NCBI GenBank assembly: GCA_021647685.1
Contig: JAKIUH010000059.1
Coordinates: 1 to 15,004, forward strand
DNA length: 15,004 bases
Origin: Bacteroidales bacterium
GTDB taxonomy: Bacteria > Bacteroidota > Bacteroidia > Bacteroidales > NBLH01
Direction: 5' to 3'
The notes beneath the pieces were generated by a model. The model saw only the letters and a program-made list of their open reading frames with translations. It ran no database searches and was not told the DNA's origin. The translations under genes were made by a program, and so were the position numbers. Below, in pieces: positions 1 through 9,600 of the stretch (position 1 is its first letter; each line of letters opens with the position of its first letter).

Positions 1-1
1 A

Positions 2-3000
2 TCATATACACCAATTACCAATCAAACACCCTTAACAAATGCAGTTTTGGATGTAACCATTACCGATCAGGCTCCGGCAGGTCAAGGTGTTGATACAGTT
101 AATAAGCCACGAATCTATTTCAGAAGGTCAAATTCAGATACACCTGCAAATATTGAAGCTTGGGATATAAACAGGTATTATGAAGGTGTTTTGCAATCAG
201 GAGATGGAGAGAACGGAGTTTGGCAATTCACCATAGAAGGAAACGGAGGGGCTTTTTATTCTGATTTAGCAGATAACGATATTATAGAATATTTTGTTGT
301 AGTACAAGATTTGGCAACAAGCACTCCTAATGTATGGTACTCTAAATTTGCCGATACAACACCTGAATTTAGCAATGTTTCAACAGTAGTCTCTTGGCCT
401 GATGCTACAGTGGATGTAAATTTTTACGGTATAGGCGGTAACTTAAAAGGTCTTTACACTATTGGCAGCAGCCCCGGCGATGATTTTACAACAATAACAG
501 GCTCAAGAGGATTTTTTCAAAATTTAAATGCGCTTAATGTTACGGGAGATATTGTAGCAGTAGTTAAAGAAGACATTACCGAACCTGCAACTTACGGTTG
601 TGGCGAATGGACTGAAACCGGCTCGGGTGGTTACTACGTAACCATTTCAACCGGAGATGCCACTTTAAAAACACTTACTACTTCTGCATCAAATCATTTA
701 ATTCGTCTTGAAGGTGTAGATCGTTTAATCATCGATGGTAGCGTAAACGGCGCAGGAAAATACCTTAAATTTGAACAAACCAATACAGATTACTCAACCA
801 TAACATTTTCAAACGATGCAACTTATAATCAAGTCAGAAACATTATTATTAGCGGAGCACCTACTTTAAAACCCATTGGTATCGTACATTTTGGAGAGGC
901 TGTGTCCAGCGGAAACAGCAATAATACAATATCAGGTAACTTTATATGGAACCTTTCTGCAAATATGCCGGACAATGCAATATACTCACGCGGAAACACA
1001 GACAATAGTGCACCCAATGCAAATAATACGATTAGCGGTAACGATATAAAGAATTTTGCCTTAACAGGCGTTTGGGTTACAGAAACCGGAAATGGAAGTG
1101 GCTGGACAATTTCTGATAATACACTATATAATGATTTTTCAATAAAGCCAGATAAGGAACAAAGCGGAATAAGAATAGAACAAGCGGACGGACACACTAT
1201 CTCAGGAAACTGGATTGGAGGAAATACTGCTACAATTCCAACTGCATCATGGGAAAACACAGGCAGAAATGATTTTTACGGGATTTATTTAAATGTGGGA
1301 ACTGCCTCTGCAACAAATGTTAGCAATAATAATATTCATGATATTCATTTATCAAATACCGCCGGAAGCCCAAACGAGTTCAGAGGAATTTATGCTGATG
1401 CAGGATTAATTAATATCACAGGTAATAATATTTTTAATATAATAACCGATGGTGCTGATTATACACGTGTTATTTATCTTACCGGAACATCAGGAATTAG
1501 CGTATCAAATAATTCAATCTATAATATCACCAAAAACGGAAACGGTGATTTCAGGACATTTTATTTAAATGTTACCGGTGCTACAGAGCCTGATTTAACA
1601 GCGAATCAGTTCCAAAATAATATTATTAAAGCACTAAATATTAACAGCAGCAATACCGGCGATGATTTTTATGCTGTTCAAATTGACAACGGAAACTTTA
1701 ACATTAGCGGAAATTTTATCGGAGGATCGAATGCCGGAGATAAAATCACCTTTGGAGGAGGCAATGATTTTCGTGTATTTAACATTTCGGGTGATGATTT
1801 TAATCTTGGTTTTACGAATAATCGCATAGAAAACATTGAAATAACGGGTAATGATGTTTTCAGAGGCTTATATATTAATAATGCTGATGACAATGTAGAT
1901 ATCAGTATCCAAAACAACACTATTGATAATTTAAACTTAAATTGCAGCTCAGAGGTAAGTATGATGTATATTGCCGACGGCAAAGTTAATTTATCTTCCA
2001 ATACGATAGGAAGCACTACCTATGGTATTTCAAATACCGGTACGGGTATAATGACCGGATTGTATCTGACTCCTTATGATAATAATTTTGTCGTTTCAGG
2101 AAATTCAATCTCAAATTTGAATAATACAGCAAATATTCGTGCAATTTATCAAGATGAAAATCGCCCCTATCAAATAAATAATAACACAATTAGCAATATT
2201 AATACGGCAAACGATATTTCTTTTACAGGAATAGAAATTGCGGCAGCAAATAATGCAAGTGTAGATGCCAATAAAATTGAAAATATAAGCATGAGCGGAA
2301 CCGGAAGTTCGTTTATAGGGATATGGGTTTCGGCAGCTACTGCATTAAGTATTGGAACAAATACTGCCAATATTATAGGAAGTACCGCTACTGCAAATAG
2401 TATCTCCATTGCTGGCACAAATGTAAAAGCAATTGCTCTTACCGGAGATGCTGTTGTAAATGCAAGCAACAATATTATAGCAAATATTTCGTCAACAAGT
2501 ACCGGTGCAAACGCTTTTATAAAAGGTATTGAAATTGATGGTGCAGGAACAAAAACTGTTTCGGGAAATACCATAAGAGCAATTACAACAACAAGTACCA
2601 AAACAGATATTACCGATGGAGTACTTGCTTCGCAAGGCATTTGGGTAGGAGGAAGCTCATCAAGTACAATAACTGCCAATACTTGCTACAATATTAATTC
2701 AAGCAGTACTGCTAACGTAAACGTTTCGGGTATTGTTGAAAATAATCCCAATGCTCTATTTACAAAAAACTTAATATATTCAATAAAAAATAATGCAAGT
2801 GGAGCAAGCCGTACTGCAAGTGGTTTTGTACTTAATCAATTAAGTGCAGGTTATATTGCGAATAATTTTGTTTTACTTGGTGAAAATGATGATACTGAGT
2901 ACAGTGGTATTTGGTTGCCGTATGATAATGCTGATACAAAAAATATTTATTATAACAGTATTTATATTGGTGGCAGTGCAAGCGGAGGAAATTCATATGC

Positions 3001-5725
3001 CTTACTGCGCGGAAACAATACAACTCCCTTAGATGCAAAAAACAATATTTTTTCAAATTTCCGTACCGGAAGCGGAAAGCATTATTCAATAGCAAACCTT
3101 AATACGGCAAATTGGAGTTCAACATATACCGATCATAATAATTATTATGCAGCAACTTCAACAACTACTGGACTGTGGGGTAGTACAGATGTAGATTTTA
3201 CCACTTGGACAAATAATACAGCGGGTGATACACTTAGTTTTGATAATTTGCCTCAATTTATTGATCCGGCAAACAATAATTTACACCTTGATCCGGCGAA
3301 CAGTTGTGCATTTAATAGTATTGGAACACCAATTGCTGCCGTAAGCGATGATTATGATGGAACAAGCCGTGATGCTTCACATCCCGATGTTGGGGCGCAT
3401 GAATTTAGCCCGACCGGAGGAAACGGTAATGATATTTGGCGTGGTTGGGTAAGCAATGATTGGGATAATGCAGCCAACTGGCAATGTGAAATGCTTCCTG
3501 CAAATACATCAAACTTATTTATTCCTGATAAAGTTACGAATGATCCTGTAATTAACAGAGCATTACCGGCAACAGAAGTAACAGTTAACGACCTGACTGT
3601 TGAAACAGGTGCTTTATTGACTGTTAATCCGGGAAATAAAATTACTTTAACCGGTAATTTAGTTGTAAATGGTACTCTAACACTGGAAAGCCCAAGCGAC
3701 AACAATGCAAATGCATCCTTAATTGATAATGGCAATATTTCAGGTACAGGAAGTATTCATGTACGCAGATACATGAGCGGAGGAGTATATCATTACGTAT
3801 CATCTCCAATTCAAGCAGGTGGAAATGCAAACAGCGACTTATTTACTGCAAACCCGGCAGGATATTTCAATGCCAACTTTTATGCATTTGATGAAACGAT
3901 GGATTTGGATGGAGATCCGGCTACCAACCCGGCTGAGCCATTCCAAGCAGATAGTCTGAAAAAATCATGGTATTTTGCACATAACGGACAAGGTGCAGCA
4001 GCTGTTCCTATAAATATTACGCAAGGTTATGCTACTTACGATTGGGCTAATCGAACCATTACATTCATAGGTTTAACCAATACAGGAACTATGGATATTA
4101 CCGGGCTTTCATACACCAACAATGACCCTCAATCAAGTGCTTCATTACCTGATTTTTACGATGGCTGGCAGTTAGTGGGTAATCCATATCCTTCAACAAT
4201 AGACTGGGATGCTATAAGCGCTTCGGGACTAAGTAATGTAGATAACGGGATTTATGTTTGGGATCAAACACAATATGCCGGTTATCAAAATGGTATTTCC
4301 GTAGGTAGTGGTACCCAAGACAATAATATAGCACCTATGCAGGGATTTTTTGTACATACAACTGCTGCAAATGCATCCATTGCAATTAACAACAGTCACA
4401 GAACGCATGGAGTGCCTACATTTAAAAATGCCATTGTACATGATAATCTGATTAAATTAAAAGTATCGGCAAACGGCTTTGATGATTATTTGGCAGTTTA
4501 TTTTAAAGCAGATGCAAAAACAGGATTTGACGGGAAATATGATTTACTGCGTATGTTCTCATACGATAATAATGTTCCGCATTTTTATGCTCTTGAAAGT
4601 GAAGCACAAACTCCTTTATTATTAGATGGTTTGCCTGATACTTTATTAAACAAAGATTTAATTATTCCTTTAGGAATTAAAACAGTAAATGGCGGACAAC
4701 ATATTATTTCTTTGGTAGAATTTAATGCCTTTAATACAACTCATGTATATCTGGAAGATAAAGAAAACAATACAATAATAAACTTGCGGACGACCAAAAC
4801 TTATGAATTTAATCATCCGGGAGGAGATTTAACAGGACGTTTTTATTTGAAATTCTCAAAAAATAATAAGCCACAGTTAGCAAATGCTTTTGGAAAACAA
4901 TACGCACAAGAAGATGCAAACTTTGTATTCAGTTTTGCCGCTAATGTTTTCACGGATATTGATTTGGGCGACAGTATTACCTATATTGCCAAGTTGCCCG
5001 ACGGAAGTCCTTTGCCGGCATGGCTAGCGTTTAACCGCAACACACGTAGTTTTACAGGAATTCCCGGAAATGATGAAGTGGGTATAATAACGATTCAAAT
5101 AAGAGCTATTGATTTAATGGGTGCAGTAGGAACTTATGATTTTGAACTGGAAATACAAAATGTAAACGATCCGCCCTATGTTACCGGAAAGATTGCCGAT
5201 CTAGAAGTTTTGCAAAACGAACAAATACAGATAGCTGTACCTGAAAATATTTTTGCTGATATAGATAAAGGGGATAAATTAACACTCTCCGCAAAACTTG
5301 CCGATGGAAGCATGTTGCCTGCTTGGTTAAAATTTGACGCGGCAAACAATACTTTTACAGGAACTGCTGAAGAAGCAGGAGCATTTGAGATTAATGTTAT
5401 AGCCACCGATCAAGCTGGTGAAAGTACAGAAACAGGATTTAAGCTTACAATTACAGCCGTTACAGGTATTGAAACAATTATTACCGGCAGTGATTTAAGC
5501 ATCTATCCTAATCCGTCGCAAGGGGAATTTTATATTGATTTTATTAATAATAAAAAAATAAAAGCAGAAATAAGGATTAAAGATATCGCGGGCAAAGTAA
5601 TATACACGGATATGTTAAATGAAAATAAAAAATTTATCGATTTAAAAGGAATAGCTCCCGGAACTTATTTCTTAGAAATAAAAGATAATGAAATAAAAAT
5701 AGTAAAACCCATTATTATTCGATAA
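2..5725 (+). CDS. Giant beta-helix surface protein with T9SS type A sorting domain (5'-partial)
   Basis: The frame is open to the window edge, so the true start lies upstream. The first possible start inside is a TTG at 47, but codons before it read as coding. Residues below count from 47. Residues ~1-125 form a beta-rich domain. From ~220 to ~970 there are about 19 irregular coils built on an N-x-I-S-G-N/N-x-I pattern, typical of right-handed parallel beta-helix (PbH1) proteins, closed by D-x-D-G...PDVGAHEF (~1103-1120). A second beta-rich part contains VGNPYPSTIDW (~1377). Two cadherin-like (CADG/He_PIG type) repeats follow at ~1607-1705 and ~1706-1805, each with D-I-D-x-G-D and LPAWL. The last ~76 residues, from LSIYPNPSQG (~1817), are a Por-type C-terminal sorting domain, so export through the T9SS and surface attachment or release is expected. 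I see no catalytic motif; an adhesive or structural role is inferred. The stop is TAA. Confidence 0.88.
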   Translation, partial: SYTPITNQTPLTNAVLDVTITDQAPAGQGVDTVNKPRIYFRRSNSDTPANIEAWDINRYYEGVLQSGDGENGVWQFTIEGNGGAFYSDLADNDIIEYFVVVQDLATSTPNVWYSKFADTTPEFSNVSTVVSWPDATVDVNFYGIGGNLKGLYTIGSSPGDDFTTITGSRGFFQNLNALNVTGDIVAVVKEDITEPATYGCGEWTETGSGGYYVTISTGDATLKTLTTSASNHLIRLEGVDRLIIDGSVNGAGKYLKFEQTNTDYSTITFSNDATYNQVRNIIISGAPTLKPIGIVHFGEAVSSGNSNNTISGNFIWNLSANMPDNAIYSRGNTDNSAPNANNTISGNDIKNFALTGVWVTETGNGSGWTISDNTLYNDFSIKPDKEQSGIRIEQADGHTISGNWIGGNTATIPTASWENTGRNDFYGIYLNVGTASATNVSNNNIHDIHLSNTAGSPNEFRGIYADAGLINITGNNIFNIITDGADYTRVIYLTGTSGISVSNNSIYNITKNGNGDFRTFYLNVTGATEPDLTANQFQNNIIKALNINSSNTGDDFYAVQIDNGNFNISGNFIGGSNAGDKITFGGGNDFRVFNISGDDFNLGFTNNRIENIEITGNDVFRGLYINNADDNVDISIQNNTIDNLNLNCSSEVSMMYIADGKVNLSSNTIGSTTYGISNTGTGIMTGLYLTPYDNNFVVSGNSISNLNNTANIRAIYQDENRPYQINNNTISNINTANDISFTGIEIAAANNASVDANKIENISMSGTGSSFIGIWVSAATALSIGTNTANIIGSTATANSISIAGTNVKAIALTGDAVVNASNNIIANISSTSTGANAFIKGIEIDGAGTKTVSGNTIRAITTTSTKTDITDGVLASQGIWVGGSSSSTITANTCYNINSSSTANVNVSGIVENNPNALFTKNLIYSIKNNASGASRTASGFVLNQLSAGYIANNFVLLGENDDTEYSGIWLPYDNADTKNIYYNSIYIGGSASGGNSYALLRGNNTTPLDAKNNIFSNFRTGSGKHYSIANLNTANWSSTYTDHNNYYAATSTTTGLWGSTDVDFTTWTNNTAGDTLSFDNLPQFIDPANNNLHLDPANSCAFNSIGTPIAAVSDDYDGTSRDASHPDVGAHEFSPTGGNGNDIWRGWVSNDWDNAANWQCEMLPANTSNLFIPDKVTNDPVINRALPATEVTVNDLTVETGALLTVNPGNKITLTGNLVVNGTLTLESPSDNNANASLIDNGNISGTGSIHVRRYMSGGVYHYVSSPIQAGGNANSDLFTANPAGYFNANFYAFDETMDLDGDPATNPAEPFQADSLKKSWYFAHNGQGAAAVPINITQGYATYDWANRTITFIGLTNTGTMDITGLSYTNNDPQSSASLPDFYDGWQLVGNPYPSTIDWDAISASGLSNVDNGIYVWDQTQYAGYQNGISVGSGTQDNNIAPMQGFFVHTTAANASIAINNSHRTHGVPTFKNAIVHDNLIKLKVSANGFDDYLAVYFKADAKTGFDGKYDLLRMFSYDNNVPHFYALESEAQTPLLLDGLPDTLLNKDLIIPLGIKTVNGGQHIISLVEFNAFNTTHVYLEDKENNTIINLRTTKTYEFNHPGGDLTGRFYLKFSKNNKPQLANAFGKQYAQEDANFVFSFAANVFTDIDLGDSITYIAKLPDGSPLPAWLAFNRNTRSFTGIPGNDEVGIITIQIRAIDLMGAVGTYDFELEIQNVNDPPYVTGKIADLEVLQNEQIQIAVPENIFADIDKGDKLTLSAKLADGSMLPAWLKFDAANNTFTGTAEEAGAFEINVIATDQAGESTETGFKLTITAVTGIETIITGSDLSIYPNPSQGEFYIDFINNKKIKAEIRIKDIAGKVIYTDMLNENKKFIDLKGIAPGTYFLEIKDNEIKIVKPIIIR

Positions 5726-5753
5726 ACTTATTGAGGAAGTGTACAAAAAGTCA

Positions 5754-5795
5754 ACCCAAAACCGTGTCAAGCTACCAACAGACACGGTTTTGGGT
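5754..5795 (+). terminator. Perfect 15-bp hairpin downstream of the beta-helix gene
   Basis: ACCCAAAACCGTGTC (5754-5768) is matched exactly by its reverse complement GACACGGTTTTGGGT (5781-5795) across a 12-base loop, starting 29 bases after the TAA. Position and stability suit a transcription end for the upstream gene. No U-tract follows, so it is not a canonical intrinsic terminator; it may protect the mRNA 3' end or be a remnant of a small mobile repeat. A weaker second pairing is possible between TCAACC (5751-5756) and GGTTGA (5811-5816). Confidence 0.6.
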
Positions 5796-5835
5796 ATGCA
5801 ATAGAAAATAGGTTGAGGGTTTAAGTTTGTAACAC

Positions 5836-5865
5836 ATTGGTAAGCTAAAGTCTTGACTGTATTTG
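5836..5865 (+). promoter_or_regulatory. Weak candidate Bacteroidota-type promoter for ruvA-sprA
   Basis: ATTG (5836-5839) followed after 18 bases by TGTATTTG (5858-5865) resembles the Bacteroidota -33 TTTG / -7 TAnnTTTG arrangement, with one mismatch in each element. Transcription would start near 5872, giving a leader of about 120 bases before ruvA. In AT-rich DNA such matches are common. The rest of the 265-base gap (5726-5990) holds only the hairpin and AT-rich sequence with no coding signal. Confidence 0.22.
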
Positions 5866-5990
5866 ATAAAAACATATCTTTTAGACATTCCTACCCCATT
5901 GTCGAAATACATTATTGTCCTAATTTTCTTAATTAGCTTATTTTATATATTTTCGTACTCTAATTTTAACATTTTTTAACACTTTTATAA

Positions 5991-6572
5991 ATGTACGAAT
6001 ATATACAAGGGCAAATTACTGAACTAAATCCTACTTATGCAGTAATTGATACCGGAAATATTGCCTACTTCATTAACATTTCATTGAATACTTATTCTTT
6101 TCTGGAAGGAAAAGAAGGAGCTAAACTTTTTTTACATCTTGTTGTACGTGAAGATGTTCAACTACTCTATGGTTTTATGGATAAAAAAGAGCGGGAAATT
6201 TTTCGCCTGTTAATCGGTGTTTCGGGTATTGGTGCGAACACTGCACGTATGATGCTTTCCTCTTTGCAACCTATCGAACTACAAACAGCCATTCTTGAAG
6301 GAAACGTAAACATTTTAAAAAGTGTTAAAGGCATTGGCTTAAAAACTGCTCAAAGGGTAATTATTGATTTAAAAGATAAAATTGGTAAAGAATTAGACAG
6401 TTCAATACCCGGATTTTCTGAAACAGGAAGCAAAAAAGAAGAAGCCGCTTCGGCATTGATAATGCTTGGTTTTACTAAAAATGCCGTTGAAAAAACTTTA
6501 AATGCAATTATTAAAGAAAAATCAAATTTATCTGTTGAAGAATTAATAAAAATTGCACTAAAAAAACTTTAA
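5991..6572 (+). CDS. ruvA: Holliday junction branch migration protein RuvA
   Basis: The 193-residue product is close to the usual RuvA length and shows all three domains. The N-terminal OB fold (about 1-62) opens with MYEYIQGQI and contains REDVQLLYGF, where Glu54-Asp55 correspond to the acidic pin that separates strands at the junction centre. Two helix-hairpin-helix motifs follow: LIGVSGIGANTA (74-85) and LKSVKGIGLKTAQR (109-122), which bind the DNA backbone. A linker leads to the C-terminal three-helix domain (about 148-193, EEAASALIMLGF...), which in known RuvA proteins contacts the RuvB motor. A RuvA tetramer bound to a four-way junction lets RuvB drive branch migration in recombination and repair. 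The start is ATG and the stop TAA, with no strong Shine-Dalgarno, as usual in this phylum. The gene lies 47 bases before sprA on the same strand, so co-transcription is plausible though the functions are unrelated. Confidence 0.97.
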   Translation: MYEYIQGQITELNPTYAVIDTGNIAYFINISLNTYSFLEGKEGAKLFLHLVVREDVQLLYGFMDKKEREIFRLLIGVSGIGANTARMMLSSLQPIELQTAILEGNVNILKSVKGIGLKTAQRVIIDLKDKIGKELDSSIPGFSETGSKKEEAASALIMLGFTKNAVEKTLNAIIKEKSNLSVEELIKIALKKL

Positions 6573-6619
6573 TTACGTTATTAAGAATTATATCGCAAAA
6601 CCTGATAAATGCTAAGTAG

Positions 6620-9600
6620 TTGAAAAGAAATAGCTACCACATATTTCCTATTTCATTGATATTAATGTTTTTGTACATTGTTTTAAGTGCAAATACAGTG
6701 GTTAATACCAAAAACAATAGTTTTAATGGTAATTTTTCAGTTCTTCCTCCCGATACCATTAATGAAGATACCATTAAGCTCCCCTACCCTTTTAAAGATG
6801 AATCAGATATTTATAACGAGCAGGAAGAAACTTCGCCTCTGTTTTTATCCAAGCCTTCAAATATTCATACCGAAGTAGAGTTTAATCCGTTCACAGGAGA
6901 ATATGAAATAAAACAAAAAGTAGGCAGTTTGGATTACCGTACCCCCACTGTAATGTCTTTTGATGAGTATCGCGAATATTCAAGAAAAAATGATATAGAC
7001 AATTATTGGACCTTGCAAAGAAAAACACAAAGTAACCTAAGTCAAGGAGAATCTTTTTTAAATACATACTTAAACCCGAAACTGAACGTAAATATTAAAG
7101 GTTTTGACAAAATTTTCGGTTCTAATGTTATTGATATAAAGCCTCAAGGTTCTGCCGAGCTGATTTTTGGTATTAACATTTCTAAAATTGAAAACCCTAC
7201 CCTGCCGGTAAAACTTCAACGCAGTGCCACTTTTGATTTTGATATGAAAATTCAAATGGGGGTTACCGGAAACATTGGAGACAAAATGAAAGTAGGCATT
7301 AACTACAATACCGAAGCAAATTTTGATTTTGAAAATCAAACAACCATTTCATATACGGGCGATGAAGATGAACTGATACAAAGCATCGAAGCCGGTAATG
7401 TTTCTTTACCGCTTACAGGAACATTAATCAACGGGAGCTTAAGTCTTTTTGGAGTAAAAACCGCCCTTCAATTCGGAAAATTAAGAGTTACCAGTATTTT
7501 TTCACAACAAAAATCAGAATCTAAGACCATAAATATTGAGGGAGGTGCACAAATTACCGATGTAGAAATCAATGCAACAGATTATGAAAGTAATCGCCAT
7601 TTTTTTCTATCGCAATATTTTAAAGATAATTACGACAAAGCTCTGGCAAACCTTCCTGTTATCAACACGGGGGTAAACATCACACGCATAGAAGTATGGG
7701 TAACCAATAAAACCGGCAATTTTGATAATTCGCGAAACATTATTGCCTTTATGGATTTAGCCGAAGACCAAAATAACATATATGCCAAAAGTCTTTTTCA
7801 CCAAACAGGACAAGGCGTATATCCTTATAATGAGTTGAATAATCTGTATGAAGAAATGAATACTACCTACCAAGGTATCAGGGATATCAATCAAATTTCG
7901 GCAGTATTAAACCCATTGCTTGCAAGCGATAATTTTGCACCCATCATCGATTATACAAAAATTGAAAACGCACGTTTACTTTCACCTTCCGAATACGAAA
8001 TAAATACTAAATTGGGCTATATTTCATTAAAAACACCTTTAAACGATGACGAAGTACTGGCGGTTGCCTACGAATATACAGTTGCCGGAAAAGTTTATAC
8101 TGTTGGAGAATTTTCAAACAGTGGTATTGATGCACCTTCAACACTGATACTGAAAATGTTGAAAGGTCCGGCAATGATTCCCAATATCCCAACCTGGGAT
8201 TTAATGATGAAAAATATTTATAATGTGGGTTCTTACCGTATCAACAGCGAAGATTTTTACATGGATATTTATTATAATAATGATAAATCGGGAACTACCG
8301 TAAATTATATAGATAAAGGCAATATAAAAGGCATTCCTTTGCTTAAAGTTATGGGTTTGGATCAAGTAAATGTACAATTAGACCCACAACCCGATGGAAT
8401 TTTTGATTTTATCGACAAAATAACCATCAACGCATCCAACGGCAGAATTATTTTTCCGGTAAGAGAACCCTTTGGTTCCCATTTAAGAGAAAAAATTGGA
8501 AACGATGCTATTGCAAGCGATTATGTATTTGAAGAACTTTATGATTCTACCCAAAGTATTGCCGAACAAAATGCAGAAAAAAGTAAATTTTTAATGAAAG
8601 TAAGCTATCGTTCAAGCGGAGGTTCTGAAATTTCATTAAATGCAATAAATGTTCCCGAAGGTTCGGTAAAAGTTACAGCCAACGGTGCCGAGCTTATTGA
8701 AGGTACCGATTATATTGTTGATTATAATATTGGTAAAGTAAATATACTTAATCACGGTTTGCTGGAATCCGGCACCCCCATACAAATTACTTTGGAAAGT
8801 AATACTTTCTTGAACTTTAACCGAAAAACTTTATTGGGTACCCACTTAGACTATATCATTTCAGATAATTTTACACTGGGAGGAACCCTATTACATCTTA
8901 GCGAAAAACCCCTAACCAATAAAGTAAATATTGGCGATGAACCGATTTCAAATACCATTTGGGGCTTTGACGGTAATTACAGTACAGAGTTTCCTTTACT
9001 TACCAAATTGATTGATGCACTGCCTTTTATCGAAACAAAAGAAACATCAACCATTGAAGTAAACGGAGAATTTGCACAATTAATTCCCGGACACTCAAAA
9101 ACTATTGGAAAAAATGGAAATTCATACATTGATGATTTTGAAGGGACTAAAACATCCATTGATTTAAAAACACAGTATTCATGGGTAATAGCCAGTACCC
9201 CACGTGGTCAGCCGGATTTATTTCCCGAAGGTGATTTAGTAAACAATCTTGAAAATGGATTTAACCGTGCCAAAATAGCATGGTACAATATTAATACCGA
9301 CTTATTGCGCACCACCGGAGCTACACCGCCAAATATTACAAGACAAGACCAACTGAGCAATTTGGTAAGAGAAATTCCTGAAAAAGAAATTTTTCCAAAC
9401 AAAGAAAGCTATACCGGCTATCCTACAATTTTAAGTGTAACCAACATTGCCTTTTATCCAAATGAAAAAGGTCCCTATAATTATGATGTTGCCGGTGTAC
9501 CGGGTATTTCAGCAGGAATAGACCAAAACGGTAATTTATTAAACCCCCAATCGCGTTGGGGAGGCATTATGCGGCAACTGCAAACCAATGATTTTGAAGC

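Noticed and set aside
829..1260. Antisense open frame, and similar ones at 2170-2679 and 3352-3735
   Set aside because: They mirror the codon pattern of the beta-helix gene and read as low-complexity hydrophobic peptides without family features.
5822..5829. TAAGTTTG, an exact TAnnTTTG match
   Set aside because: No TTTG/TTG element lies at the required ~19-base distance upstream.
5726..5990. Insertion-sequence remnant
   Set aside because: Only one inverted repeat, no transposase trace and no target duplication were found.
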